Assembly (NCBI RefSeq): GCF_012911815.1
Contig: NZ_JAATNW010000002.1
Coordinates: 310,001 to 374,000, forward strand
Direction: 5' to 3'
Source: Alteromonas ponticola
GTDB lineage: Bacteria > Pseudomonadota > Gammaproteobacteria > Enterobacterales > Alteromonadaceae
Length of the DNA: 64,000 nt
Position numbers and translations under genes: made by a program. A model generated the notes under the pieces. That model searched no databases, had not been told where the DNA came from, and saw nothing but the letters and a program-made list of their open reading frames with translations. This document shows, piece by piece, positions 37,076-46,150 of this stretch; within the stretch, counting starts at the first letter, position 1, and every line of letters starts with the position of its first letter.

Positions 37076-38292
37076 CGACTTCCTCCAGCGTCTCCGCTGG
37101 CTGGTTGATTCATTGCGGTAGTGGTTTGCGCGCGTTGTTGCCACTGCATTACCGCATTGAGGGCCTCAGCAGGTGCCATGTCAATTTCATTTGGCGCCAC
37201 CACAGCCCCCGGACGAATACGTTGTAGCCCGTTTACCACAATCGCTTCACCTGTTTGCAGACCGGCCTCAACAACCCGTAACTTGCCCAGCTTGTCACCC
37301 AATGTAATAGGACGATAGCTAATGGTATTATCCTCACCCACCACAAAAACAAACTTATTGTTCAAGTCAGTGCCGATCGCCTTTTCGCTGATCAACACTC
37401 GCGGTTGAGTTTCACTACTGGCCAGTTTGATGTGAGCGAACATGCCGGGTACTAACTGCCCTTCCTGATTGTCAAAAGCAGCACGCACACGAATGGTACC
37501 GGAAGCGGGATTCACCTGATTATCGATAAAGTCGAGTTTACCCCAGTAGTTTTTATCGGTATTACCGCCAACCTGCAATGCAACCGCCAGATCAGAAGCG
37601 CCATCCTGCGTATCAAGCTGGCTCAAAAACGACAGGTAAGTCTGCTCGTCCACATCAAAATAGGCATGCAACCTGTCAGTGGAAACCAGCGTGGTCAAAA
37701 CCGTGTTACCCGCGGTGACAAAGTTGCCCGCAGTGACGTTAGCGCGTGAGATGCGACCTGTAATTGGCGCCTCCACTCTGGCAAAACCACGTTGTAGGCG
37801 AGCAATATCCAGTTGCGCTGAGATGGCAGCTACTTGCGCTTCAGCCTGGGTCAATTTCGCTTGACGCGTATCTATGACTTCTTCAGATACCGACTGACTG
37901 GCTTTTAGTTTTGTGGCCCGAGAGAGATCCTGCTCAGCAAGTTTACGCTGGCTATATGCGCTGTCTAACTGTGCTTCCAGTTGCTTAACTTCTGCCTGAA
38001 ACTGACGGTTATCGATCAGAAACAAGGTTTCACCTTGTTTAACTATGTCGCCTTCTTTAAAGGCCACAAAATCGATGTATCCAGAGACACGTGGGCGTAA
38101 GCTAACCGTTTCAGGAGCCTCTAGTCTGCCGCTAAATGAATCCCATAAGGCCACTTCTTTACTGATGACCTCGGCGGTGTCTACCGGAATCGCTTGGGGC
38201 GTTTGCTGGGTTTGCGCGTGCGTTACTTCACCACACGCAATCAGAATACTGGTGACCCAAACAACAATACTGAATTTGATAAAAATGTGCAT
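37072..38292 (-). CDS. RND efflux periplasmic adaptor, lipoprotein
   Basis: Membrane fusion protein that links the RND pump to an outer-membrane channel. The 406-residue protein has a lipobox with Cys20 (SILIAC). It has two halves of a lipoyl-like domain flanking a coiled-coil hairpin (LEAQLDSAYSQRKLAEQDLS and DTRQAKLTQAEAQVAAISAQ), followed by a beta-barrel domain (GRISRANVTAGNFVTAG). Transcribed with the pump, which overlaps by 4 bases, and divergent from a LysR-type gene that probably controls both. Confidence 0.94.
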   Translation of the reverse strand: MHIFIKFSIVVWVTSILIACGEVTHAQTQQTPQAIPVDTAEVISKEVALWDSFSGRLEAPETVSLRPRVSGYIDFVAFKEGDIVKQGETLFLIDNRQFQAEVKQLEAQLDSAYSQRKLAEQDLSRATKLKASQSVSEEVIDTRQAKLTQAEAQVAAISAQLDIARLQRGFARVEAPITGRISRANVTAGNFVTAGNTVLTTLVSTDRLHAYFDVDEQTYLSFLSQLDTQDGASDLAVALQVGGNTDKNYWGKLDFIDNQVNPASGTIRVRAAFDNQEGQLVPGMFAHIKLASSETQPRVLISEKAIGTDLNNKFVFVVGEDNTISYRPITLGDKLGKLRVVEAGLQTGEAIVVNGLQRIRPGAVVAPNEIDMAPAEALNAVMQWQQRAQTTTAMNQPASGDAGGSR

Positions 38293-38309
38293 TTTCGCTA
38301 CCTGAAAAA

Positions 38310-38374
38310 TTGATTGAGCGCATTATGCCTCCCACCAATCAATAAAAATAATTATATTTTAATATGCATTGCAT
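38310..38374. promoter_or_regulatory. Shared control region of RND pump and LysR gene
   Basis: Within this AT-rich gap TTGATTG (38310-38316) and CAATCAA (38336-38342) are inverted arms 19 bases apart, and ATGCATTGCAT (38364-38374) is an imperfect palindrome. These are candidate LysR binding sites; assignment rests on position and symmetry only. Confidence 0.4.
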
Positions 38375-38429
38375 CACGCATTGTTATACATTAGGGTTAT
38401 CTATACATCATCATCCGGAGTGGGGTAGC

Positions 38430-39464
38430 ATGCCTATGCGAAATAATGATTTAAATCTACTCATGATTTTTGACGCCATCATGACAGAAGGTGCTATTAC
38501 CCGCGCCGCAGACCGCCTGGCAATGACGCAGCCTGCGGTGTCTAATGCGCTTTCGCGTATGCGCACTGCATGGAAAGATGAGTTATTTGTCAAAGATGGC
38601 CGCGGCATCCAACCTACCGCTTTTGCGTTGAACTTGTGGAGTCAGATAAAGGAACCACTGGGTTTGCTTGAAGATGCCGTTAATCCCAGTCATTTTGATC
38701 CTGCCACAGCACGACGAACGTTCCGCATTTCAGCATCGGATATAGTGGTAGATATGCTTTGGGGCCCCTTGCGCAGGATTATCGAAACCGAAGCACCGGG
38801 TATTAATATTTATGCAATGCCTAATGCCGCGCTGAATACTGAAAAAGTGCTTAATGATGCCGAAGCGGACCTTGTTATTGGCAAGTTTCCTATGGCTGAC
38901 AACGTGGTGAGAACCGAGCAGATCCTTGAGCCCAGTTATGTCTGCGTGATGCGACCTGACCACCCACTGGCTAAGGAGCAACTTTCATTGCAGGGTTTTG
39001 CTGATGCCGACCATCTGCTGGTGTCTATCACCGGCGATGTGACCGGTATCACCGATCAGGCGTTGATGAATGTGGGCTTAAGCCGACGTGTGGCGATGTC
39101 GGTCAACCACTTTCATGCAGTTGCGCCTCTTTTGCAGCAAAGTGATTTGATTTGCGTGGTACCCTCTATTGCAGTTGAAAAAGAAATATTTTCCGGCGAG
39201 TTAGCCGTGTTCGAGACGCCGATTGAACTCGCCAAAACGCCTCTGGGAGTGTTGTGGCATAAACGCCAGGACCATGATCTGGGCTTACAGTGGCTGCGCC
39301 GTCTGGTGACACGTTTTTTACGCGAGCGCAGCGCTCAACATCAGGCACTTCTGTCTCGCTGTTGTCGTAAAGGCTATTGTCCTGATGCGCTCAAAGAGCT
39401 AATCAGTCAGCGCACTCAAGCTGACTGTTCGTTAGCAGAAACACAACTTAAAGGAATACAATAA
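38430..39464 (+). CDS. LysR-type transcriptional regulator, probable regulator of the RND pump
   Basis: From the ATG at 38430 it is 344 residues, longer than the typical 300. The helix-turn-helix is at the N-terminus (RNNDLNLLMIFDAIMTEGAI, TRAADRLAMTQPAVSNALSR), followed by a PBP-like effector domain of the NodD/LinR-like group (FRISASDIVVDMLWGPLRR). The last ~40 residues after VTRFLRERSAQ, with three cysteines, extend past the domain and may be a variable tail. Frame is open upstream to 38364, but that segment has no recognised sequence. Divergent from the adaptor-pump operon, so likely its regulator. Confidence 0.88.
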   Translation: MPMRNNDLNLLMIFDAIMTEGAITRAADRLAMTQPAVSNALSRMRTAWKDELFVKDGRGIQPTAFALNLWSQIKEPLGLLEDAVNPSHFDPATARRTFRISASDIVVDMLWGPLRRIIETEAPGINIYAMPNAALNTEKVLNDAEADLVIGKFPMADNVVRTEQILEPSYVCVMRPDHPLAKEQLSLQGFADADHLLVSITGDVTGITDQALMNVGLSRRVAMSVNHFHAVAPLLQQSDLICVVPSIAVEKEIFSGELAVFETPIELAKTPLGVLWHKRQDHDLGLQWLRRLVTRFLRERSAQHQALLSRCCRKGYCPDALKELISQRTQADCSLAETQLKGIQ

Positions 39465-39469
39465 AGGCT

Positions 39470-39877
39470 ATGTCTGGATATCACGCCCAGCTTACCGAAA
39501 ATGACGTGGAACTTACTGCCATTCGAGCACAGGGCTCAGGTGGACAAAATGTTAATAAAGTCAGCAGCGCGATACATCTTCGGTTTGATATTCATCAGTC
39601 AGTTTTACCCGATGAGGTAAAAGCGCGTTTACTCAATACTAACGATTCACGTATCACGTCTGATGGCGTATTTGTATTGAAAGCGCAACAATATCGTACT
39701 CAGGAGCAAAATCGAGTGGATGCGGTTTTACGCCTGAACGAATGGATCACGCAGTCAACCAAAATCCAAAAGAAGCGCCGTCCCACACGGGTTTCAAAAG
39801 CGGTAAAGGCCCGCCGACAGCAGGCCAAGCAAGCGAATAGTCAAAAGAAGCAACGCCGACAAAAACCCGATTTTTAA
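39470..39877 (+). CDS. arfB: Alternative ribosome-rescue factor ArfB (YaeJ)
   Basis: Peptidyl-tRNA hydrolase that enters stalled, non-stop ribosomes and releases the nascent chain. The 135-residue protein has the GGQ motif at residues 24-26 (IRAQGSGGQNVNKVSSA) and a basic C-terminal tail (KKRRPTRVSKAVKARRQQA), which in the family fits into the empty mRNA channel. Both make the assignment firm. It follows the LysR gene by 5 bases and may be read with it. No ribosome-protein neighbours. Confidence 0.95.
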   Translation: MSGYHAQLTENDVELTAIRAQGSGGQNVNKVSSAIHLRFDIHQSVLPDEVKARLLNTNDSRITSDGVFVLKAQQYRTQEQNRVDAVLRLNEWITQSTKIQKKRRPTRVSKAVKARRQQAKQANSQKKQRRQKPDF

Positions 39878-39886
39878 TTCAAACGG

Positions 39887-39923
39887 TTGACATACGAAAT
39901 TTCATATATATGATATCCCATAT
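39887..39923 (+). promoter_or_regulatory. Promoter and operator of the arsenic operon
   Basis: TTGACA (39887-39892) is followed after 16 bases by TATGAT (39909-39914). An inverted repeat ATATG-N6-CATAT (39908-39912 and 39919-39923) overlaps the -10 region, as expected for ArsR repression. AAAGGAGG at 39927-39934 is the arsR ribosome-binding site. Confidence 0.75.
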
Positions 39924-39938
39924 ACCAAAGGAGGCTAT

Positions 39939-40262
39939 ATGGGATCTCCCCTTTCGTTTTATAAATGCCTGGCGGACGATACCCGCCTGAAAATTCTGTT
40001 GCTGATTTCCAGTCACAATGAGTTATGTGTGTGCGATTTTCAGTCAGCATTAAAGCTCAGCCAGCCGAAGATTTCACGGCACCTGGCCGAACTAAGGCGG
40101 TGTGAACTGGTGCAGGACGAACGGCGTGGTAAATGGGTCTACTATCGCATACATGATCAGTTACCCAGTTGGGCACAGGATGTACTGAAACTCACTTACC
40201 AAAACAGCCAGCATTACCTGGCCGAAAACGTCAAACAACTTTTAAGCTGTTGCGAGAATTGA
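39939..40262 (+). CDS. arsR: ArsR-family arsenite-responsive repressor
   Basis: Winged-helix metalloregulator of 107 residues. The metal-sensing pair appears in ELCVCDFQSAL (Cys-Val-Cys), the arsenite-binding form of SmtB/ArsR proteins, next to the recognition helix (LSQPKISRHLAELR). The start is set by AAAGGAGG 4 bases upstream. It is the first gene of arsR-arsC-arsH-acr3 and likely represses the operon through the inverted repeat that overlaps its promoter. arsC begins 2 bases after its stop. Confidence 0.93.
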   Translation: MGSPLSFYKCLADDTRLKILLLISSHNELCVCDFQSALKLSQPKISRHLAELRRCELVQDERRGKWVYYRIHDQLPSWAQDVLKLTYQNSQHYLAENVKQLLSCCEN

Positions 40263-40264
40263 TT

Positions 40265-40726
40265 ATGAAAATACTCTTTATCTGCACCCACAACCGGTGT
40301 CGCAGTATTTTGTCTGAAGCCATTACCAACCAGTTAACCGACAGCCACGTAGTTGCCCGCAGTGCGGGTAGTCAGCCCGTCGACGAGGTCCACCCGCTTT
40401 CCATCAAATATCTGGAGCAAAGTGGCTTTGATACGCTAGGTTTAACAAGTAAATCCTGGCATCAGCTTGAATCATTTGCCCCGGATGTGGTGGTGACTGT
40501 ATGTGACAGCGCAGCCAGTGAAAGTTGTCCGGTGTGGTTTGGACAGGCAATAAAAGTTCACTGGGGACTAGAAGATCCATCAAAAATTGACGATGCGAAA
40601 GAAGCTGAGCGCGCTTTTTTACATACCATCGAGATTATCAGTGAGCGCGCAAAACAAATTAACCAAATCGCTTTATTGCCTAAAGAACAGTGGCAGCAAG
40701 CTTTCTCTAATCTTGGAGTTAACTGA
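40265..40726 (+). CDS. arsC: Arsenate reductase, low-molecular-weight phosphatase type
   Basis: Reduces arsenate to arsenite, thioredoxin-coupled. From the ATG at 40265 it has 153 residues. The P-loop CTHNRCR (Cys7 to Arg13, CX5R) holds the nucleophile; the redox cysteine pair is in [15 protein letters not shown]. The P-loop interior THNRC is a common variant of TGNSC-like loops. It overlaps arsH by one base (TGATG). The longer frame starting within arsR (40169) has no family sequence and is rejected. Confidence 0.93.
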   Translation: MKILFICTHNRCRSILSEAITNQLTDSHVVARSAGSQPVDEVHPLSIKYLEQSGFDTLGLTSKSWHQLESFAPDVVVTVCDSAASESCPVWFGQAIKVHWGLEDPSKIDDAKEAERAFLHTIEIISERAKQINQIALLPKEQWQQAFSNLGVN

Positions 40727-41445
40727 TGAGTGTGACAGATTTATCGACACCGAATTTAAATGAAGACGAATTTGCCATTCCGGAATCGAATCAATTCACG
40801 CAAACGCTTTCCACGCATAAGCCCAAAATACTGTTACTGTATGGCTCACTAAGAAAACGCTCATTCAGTAAACTGGTCATTGAAGAGTGCGCCCGCTTGC
40901 TGATCCGTATGGGGGCCGAAGTGCGCATTTTTGATCCGAAAGGACTGCCGCTGCCCGATGGTGAGGAAGATACTCATCCCAAGGTGCAGGAGTTAAGAGA
41001 ACTGGTGGTGTGGTCTGAAGGTCAGGTGTGGTGCTCGCCAGAACGTCACGGCGCCATGACCGGCATTATGAAGTCGCAGATTGACTGGATCCCGCTATCG
41101 CTGGGTGCCGTGCGTCCCACGCAGGGTAAAACGCTGGCAGTCATGCAGGTAGAAGGCGGTTCACAGTCGTTTAATGTGGTCAATCAATTGCGCGTACTGG
41201 GACGTTGGATGCGCATGATCACCATTCCAAATCAATCCTCAGTGGCTAAAGCATTTCTTGAGTTTGATGATGAAGATCGCATGAAACCGTCGGGTTATTA
41301 CAACCGCATTGTGGACGTAATGGAAGAGCTCATCAAGTTTACCCTGCTTACCCGCGACAATAGCGATTATCTGGTTGACCGTTACTCTGAACGGGTAGAA
41401 ACGGCCGAACAATTAATGCAACGCGTCAATCAATCATCACAATAA
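40726..41445 (+). CDS. arsH: ArsH-type NADPH-dependent FMN reductase
   Basis: Flavoprotein of arsenic operons that uses FMN and NADPH, thought to oxidise trivalent organoarsenicals. The 239-residue protein shows [17 protein letters not shown] (FMN-binding loop), [13 protein letters not shown], and [19 protein letters not shown]. Third gene of the operon and only a single base overlaps with arsC. Its presence suggests tolerance to organic as well as inorganic arsenic, by family knowledge. Confidence 0.95.
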   Translation: MSVTDLSTPNLNEDEFAIPESNQFTQTLSTHKPKILLLYGSLRKRSFSKLVIEECARLLIRMGAEVRIFDPKGLPLPDGEEDTHPKVQELRELVVWSEGQVWCSPERHGAMTGIMKSQIDWIPLSLGAVRPTQGKTLAVMQVEGGSQSFNVVNQLRVLGRWMRMITIPNQSSVAKAFLEFDDEDRMKPSGYYNRIVDVMEELIKFTLLTRDNSDYLVDRYSERVETAEQLMQRVNQSSQ

Positions 41446-41461
41446 CAATAAAGGATAAATA

Positions 41462-42490
41462 ATGGGCTTTTTCGAACGTTACCTCTCTGTGTGGGTAGGA
41501 GTGTGCATTCTGGTGGGTGTGGTGGCCGGTACGTTGGTGCCTGGCTGGTTTGCGATGGTCGCTGAGCTGGAGTACGCCCATGTTAATTTGGTTATCGCGG
41601 TACTGATCTGGCTGATGATTTACCCGATGATGATTCAAATTGATTTTGCCTCGATAAAGGATGTGGGCAAAGCGCCCAAAGGGTTGGTGCTGACTCTGGT
41701 GATTAACTGGCTGATAAAACCCTTCACCATGGCATTTTTAGGCTGGCTGTTTTTTGAAGGCATCTTTGCCCAGTGGGTTGATCCACAGTCTGCCAGCGAA
41801 TATATCGCCGGTATGATTCTGTTAGGTGTGGCCCCCTGTACGGCGATGGTATTCATCTGGAGTCACCTGACCAAGGGCGATGCGAATTACACCTTGGTTC
41901 AGGTCTCCGTCAACGATGTGATCATGGTGTTTGCATTTGCGCCCATTGCGGCGTTTTTGTTGGGGGTAAGTGATATTGAGGTGCCGTGGGAAACACTGTT
42001 GTTATCAGTGGTGATTTACGTTGTACTACCCTTGCTTCTGGGTGCAATTACCCGGCTGGTCTTGCGTAAAGGTAACGATGACACGCGTCTGAATCAGTTT
42101 GTTGCCCAATTAAAGCCGTTTTCTATCATCGGGTTGCTATTAACCATAATATTGTTGTTTGGCCTGCAAGCCGAAACCATCCTGGAAAAGCCGCTGGTAA
42201 TTGGTTTGATCGCTATCCCTCTGCTAATTCAGACCTACGGTATTTTTGCGCTGGCCTATTTCTTCGCATTAAAAATGCGCTTACCGCATCGGGTGGCCTC
42301 GCCTGCGTGCATGATCGGTACATCAAATTTCTTCGAACTGGCAGTAGCGATGGCCGTATCCTTGTTTGGCCTGCATTCAGGTGCGGCTCTTGCCACCGTA
42401 GTTGGGGTATTGGTTGAAGTGCCTGTGATGCTGTCGCTGGTGTGGTTTGCCAATAGAACCCGACATTGGTTTGATGCCGAAACGGCATAA
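41462..42490 (+). CDS. acr3: Arsenite efflux permease, Acr3 family
   Basis: Ten-helix inner-membrane transporter that extrudes arsenite. 342 residues, typical of the bacterial form. The family segment [20 protein letters not shown] includes the essential Cys in helix 4; [18 protein letters not shown] and [20 protein letters not shown] are also conserved. Last gene of the arsenic operon, 16 bases after arsH, followed by a strong terminator. Confidence 0.96.
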   Translation: MGFFERYLSVWVGVCILVGVVAGTLVPGWFAMVAELEYAHVNLVIAVLIWLMIYPMMIQIDFASIKDVGKAPKGLVLTLVINWLIKPFTMAFLGWLFFEGIFAQWVDPQSASEYIAGMILLGVAPCTAMVFIWSHLTKGDANYTLVQVSVNDVIMVFAFAPIAAFLLGVSDIEVPWETLLLSVVIYVVLPLLLGAITRLVLRKGNDDTRLNQFVAQLKPFSIIGLLLTIILLFGLQAETILEKPLVIGLIAIPLLIQTYGIFALAYFFALKMRLPHRVASPACMIGTSNFFELAVAMAVSLFGLHSGAALATVVGVLVEVPVMLSLVWFANRTRHWFDAETA

Positions 42491-42501
42491 ATAGCTGATA
42501 C

Positions 42502-42531
42502 AAAAACGCCCGCTTTTCGCGGGCGTTTTTT
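42502..42531. terminator. Strong bidirectional terminator, acr3/lpd
   Basis: AAAAACGCCCGC and GCGGGCGTTTTT pair around a 5-nt loop, with A-run and T-run on either side, so it can stop transcription on both strands. It sits between the convergent acr3 and lpd genes. Confidence 0.95.
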
Positions 42532-42545
42532 ATTCATTAGCGAAC

Positions 42546-43964
42546 TTATTTTTTCTTCGCTTTCGGGTTAGGCATATCAGTAATGCTTCCTTCGAAGATT
42601 TCTGACGCCAGACCGATAGATTCGTTAAGTGTGGGGTGAGCGTGAATGGTTAATGCCACATCTTCTGCATCCGCACCCATTTCAATCGCTAAGCCAATTT
42701 CACCTAACATTTCGCCAGCATTGGTACCCACAATGGCACCACCAATGACACGACCTGAGTCTTTGTCGAAAATCATTTTGGTCATACCGTTAGTGGCGTC
42801 AGAAGCAATTGCACGACCTGATGCAGCCCATGGGAACGTGGCCGTTTCGTAATTAACGCCCTGCTCTTTCGCTTCTTTCTCAGTTAATCCAACCCATGCT
42901 ACTTCTGGCTCAGTGTAAGCAACTGATGGAATACAGCGTGGATCGAAGTAATGTTTTTTACCAGAAATTACTTCAGCAGCAACATGACCTTCATGCACGG
43001 CTTTATGAGCAAGCATTGGCTGACCGATAACGTCACCAATCGCGAAAATGTGCTCAACGTTGGTTTGTAGCTGCTTGTTCACATTGATAAAGCCACGATC
43101 ATCAACGTTTACGCCAGCCTTGTCAGCGTCGATTAGTTTACCGTTTGGACGACGTCCAACCGCAACCAGCACTTTGTCGTAGCGTACCGCTTCGTCCGGC
43201 GCCTGCTTACCTTCGAAGGTAACGTACAGGCCGTCTTTTTTCGCTTCCACGTTGGTCACTTTGGTTTCGACCATCACGTTGAATTTCTCTTTATAGGACT
43301 TCATGAACACTTTCATGATGTCTTTATCTGCCGCAGGAATTAACTGGTCTAGGAATTCAACCACGTCAATCTTGGAGCCGAGTGCTTCGTATACGGTGCC
43401 CATCTCAAGACCGATGATACCGCCACCTAATACCAGCATTTTTTCTGGAATGTCTTTCAGCTCAAGTGCACCGGTTGAATCAATTACACGATCATCTTCC
43501 GGGATGAACGGCAAGGATACCGGCTCTGAACCGGCAGCAATAATCGCCTGTTCAAATTTAATCGTGGTTTTGCCGTCTTTCCCTTCTACTTCAAGAGAAT
43601 TAGCACCAGTGAATTTACCGTAACCTTGCACGTGCTTCACTTTGCGCATTTTTGACATGCCTGACAGACCTTTAGTCAATTGGCCTACCACGCTGTCTTT
43701 GTAGTCGCGAAGTTTATCCAGATCGATTTTCGGTTCACCAAAGGTTACGCCGTGTGCGCCCAGGTGGGTGGCCTCTTTGATAACTTTAGCCACGTGCAAA
43801 AGCGCTTTGGAAGGAATACAACCTACGTTAAGGCAAACACCACCTAACGTTTCCCGCGCGTCGACGATGACGGTTTCAATACCTAAATCGGCTGCACGGA
43901 ATGCGGCTGAATAACCACCCGGTCCTGCTCCTAATACGACTAACTGAGTTTTGATTTCGCTCAT
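42546..43964 (-). CDS. lpdA: Dihydrolipoamide dehydrogenase (E3)
   Basis: FAD protein that re-oxidises lipoyl groups of pyruvate dehydrogenase, 2-oxoglutarate dehydrogenase and the glycine cleavage system. The 472-residue protein has an FAD motif (VVLGAGPGGYSAAFRAADLG), redox-active Cys44 and Cys49 (GGVCLNVGCIPSKALL), and an NAD motif (VLGGGIIGLEMGTVYEALG). The C-terminal HAHPTLNESIG holds the catalytic His-Glu. Fourth gene of pdhR-aceE-aceF-lpd, 152 bases after aceF. Ends before the strong terminator. Confidence 0.98.
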   Translation of the reverse strand: MSEIKTQLVVLGAGPGGYSAAFRAADLGIETVIVDARETLGGVCLNVGCIPSKALLHVAKVIKEATHLGAHGVTFGEPKIDLDKLRDYKDSVVGQLTKGLSGMSKMRKVKHVQGYGKFTGANSLEVEGKDGKTTIKFEQAIIAAGSEPVSLPFIPEDDRVIDSTGALELKDIPEKMLVLGGGIIGLEMGTVYEALGSKIDVVEFLDQLIPAADKDIMKVFMKSYKEKFNVMVETKVTNVEAKKDGLYVTFEGKQAPDEAVRYDKVLVAVGRRPNGKLIDADKAGVNVDDRGFINVNKQLQTNVEHIFAIGDVIGQPMLAHKAVHEGHVAAEVISGKKHYFDPRCIPSVAYTEPEVAWVGLTEKEAKEQGVNYETATFPWAASGRAIASDATNGMTKMIFDKDSGRVIGGAIVGTNAGEMLGEIGLAIEMGADAEDVALTIHAHPTLNESIGLASEIFEGSITDMPNPKAKKK

Positions 43965-44116
43965 TGTGACCTCAAATCTGTCCTGTTTTTATAAAACGAA
44001 TAAAGCTTCAATTTTAACGAGTCGCTTGTAGGGCGTAAAGCTAACTGGTCAAAAAGCCTCATAAAATATGTAAAAAGTGGATGAAGTCATCCTCATCCAC
44101 GCGGGTTAAAGCAGAT

Positions 44117-46132
44117 TTACAGTAAAATCTGTCTTAAATCTTCTAACACTGCTTTTAAATGTACGGCAAAACGTGCTGCAACCGCACCATCGATCACTCT
44201 GTGATCGTAGGATAGCGATAACGGTAGCATCAGACGTGGTTCAAATTCCTTGCCGTTCCATTTTGGCTTCATATCACTTTTCGATACACCCAATATAGCC
44301 ACATCCGGAGCATTGACAATCGGTGTAAATGCCGTACCACCAATGCCACCAAGGCTTGAGATGGTGAAACAACTACCCTGCATGTCTGCCGCTTTCAATT
44401 TACCGTCACGTGCTTTAACACTGATTTCCATCAGCTCCTTTGACAGCTCATGGATACCTTTTTGATCAACATCGCGTACTACCGGTACAACCAGACCTCC
44501 GGGAGTGTCCACTGCAATACCTATATGGTAATACTTTTTCTGAATTAAAGACTCACCATCGGCAGAAAGTGAAGTATTAAATACCGGATAGGCTTTTAAT
44601 GCATCCGCCACGGCTTTCATCATGAACACCAGCGGGGTGATTTTAACGCCCAGCTTGCGCTTCTCAGCCACCGCGTTTTGATCTTTTCTGAACGCTTCAA
44701 GATCGGTGATATCTGCTTCTTCGAACTGGGTAACATGAGGGATGGTTACCCAGTTACGGTGCAGGTTCGGACCAGAAATTTTCTGGATCCGGGTCAGTGG
44801 TTTCTCTTCCACTTCGCCAAATTTAGCGAAATCGACTTTAGGCGGTGCAATGACCTGCAAACCACCTTCACCCTGCGCCACCGAAGCCGCTGTCGCTTTC
44901 GGACGAGACAGTTCGTATTTAACGTAAGATTGCACATCCTCTTTCAGAATACGATTTTTCGGGCCGCTACCAGAAACCTGTGTCAAATCTACCCCAAACT
45001 CTCTGGCCAGACGGCGCACCGAGGGCGACGCATGCACTTTACCTGATTTTGGCTTCTCACCCGCTGACGGATGATGCGGCACCGGCGGTGGCTTGGGTCG
45101 ACTGGTATCCTGAGCAGTTTCGGTTTTGCTCGGTGCAGACGATTCAGCCTGTTTGGGCTTTTCATCTGCAGCAGGTTTACTACTGCCTGCAACCTTAAGC
45201 ATCAAAATCGCAGACCCCTGTGAAACCTTGTCACCCTGTTTAACCATTAACTTGGTTACCGTGCCGCCCTGAGGAGCTGGCACATCCATGGTGGCTTTGT
45301 CGGTTTCTAACGTGATCAGACCATCTTCCGCATTGATCGTATCGCCTTCAGCGACCAGTACTTCGATGATATCGACGTCACTGGCATCACCAATGTCGGG
45401 CACCGTGACTTCAATCTCTGTTTCTTCACCTGAAGCTTCGGAAGAGTCCGAGCTTTCTGACGCAGAGGCTTCAGCTTGTGGCGCTGCTGACTGTTCACTG
45501 TCAGCAGTATCGTCACTGCCGTCTTCGCTTTCCAGCATGAGGATCAGTGAGCCTTCACTGACTTTGTCACCGACTTTCACTTTTAATGCTTTAATTTTAC
45601 CCGCCTGAGGGGCTGGTACATCCATGGTGGCTTTGTCGGTTTCAAGGGTAATCAGGCCATCTTCAGCTTCTACCGAGTCACCTTCGGCTACCAGAATTTC
45701 AATGATCTCTACATCAGTAGCGTCACCAATATCCGGTACTTTTACTTCTACCGTGCCACCCGAGCCAGATGATTTTGCCGCCGCTTTTTCTTGCTTAGGC
45801 TGCTCATCCGCCTTTTCAGCAGGCTCAGATTGTTCTTCTGCTTTGACGTTATCTTCTGCATCATCGGTGTTATCCGAGTTGTCATCCTCACCCTCGGCCA
45901 CTTCGATTTTGGCCAGCAAGTCACCTTCACTGATTTTATCGCCAACTTTGACGCATAACTCTTTCAGTTTACCCGCAAAAGGTGCCGGAATATCCATGCT
46001 GGCTTTGTCACTTTCAACTGTGACCAGTGAACCTTCCTGCTCAACGTCATCGCCGGCATTTATACACAGTTCGATAACTTCAACGCCCTCTTCACCTAAG
46101 TCAGGTACGCGTACTTCTTTAATAGTCGCCAT
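44117..46132 (-). CDS. aceF: Pyruvate dehydrogenase E2, dihydrolipoamide acetyltransferase
   Basis: Core of the pyruvate dehydrogenase complex; carries acetyl groups on lipoyl arms and passes them to CoA. 671 residues. Three lipoyl domains are visible with lipoylated Lys43 (VESDKASMD), Lys167 and Lys279 (both ETDKATMD), separated by long acidic or Ala/Ser-rich linkers. An E3-binding domain follows (SPSVRRLAREFGVDL), then a catalytic domain ending with SLSYDHRVIDGAVAARF. Three lipoyl domains is the E. coli pattern. 18 bases after aceE. Confidence 0.97.
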   Translation of the reverse strand: MATIKEVRVPDLGEEGVEVIELCINAGDDVEQEGSLVTVESDKASMDIPAPFAGKLKELCVKVGDKISEGDLLAKIEVAEGEDDNSDNTDDAEDNVKAEEQSEPAEKADEQPKQEKAAAKSSGSGGTVEVKVPDIGDATDVEIIEILVAEGDSVEAEDGLITLETDKATMDVPAPQAGKIKALKVKVGDKVSEGSLILMLESEDGSDDTADSEQSAAPQAEASASESSDSSEASGEETEIEVTVPDIGDASDVDIIEVLVAEGDTINAEDGLITLETDKATMDVPAPQGGTVTKLMVKQGDKVSQGSAILMLKVAGSSKPAADEKPKQAESSAPSKTETAQDTSRPKPPPVPHHPSAGEKPKSGKVHASPSVRRLAREFGVDLTQVSGSGPKNRILKEDVQSYVKYELSRPKATAASVAQGEGGLQVIAPPKVDFAKFGEVEEKPLTRIQKISGPNLHRNWVTIPHVTQFEEADITDLEAFRKDQNAVAEKRKLGVKITPLVFMMKAVADALKAYPVFNTSLSADGESLIQKKYYHIGIAVDTPGGLVVPVVRDVDQKGIHELSKELMEISVKARDGKLKAADMQGSCFTISSLGGIGGTAFTPIVNAPDVAILGVSKSDMKPKWNGKEFEPRLMLPLSLSYDHRVIDGAVAARFAVHLKAVLEDLRQILL

Positions 46133-46150
46133 ATTAATGATCTCCCTGAT

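Noticed and set aside
40169-40264. Early start for arsC inside arsR
   Set aside because: The extra 32 residues share no ArsC sequence; the family start [10 protein letters not shown] at 40265 is clear.
44678-45046. 122-codon plus-strand frame inside aceF
   Set aside because: It is antisense to the E3-binding and catalytic region of aceF; its codon pattern reflects the opposite strand and no homologue is suggested.
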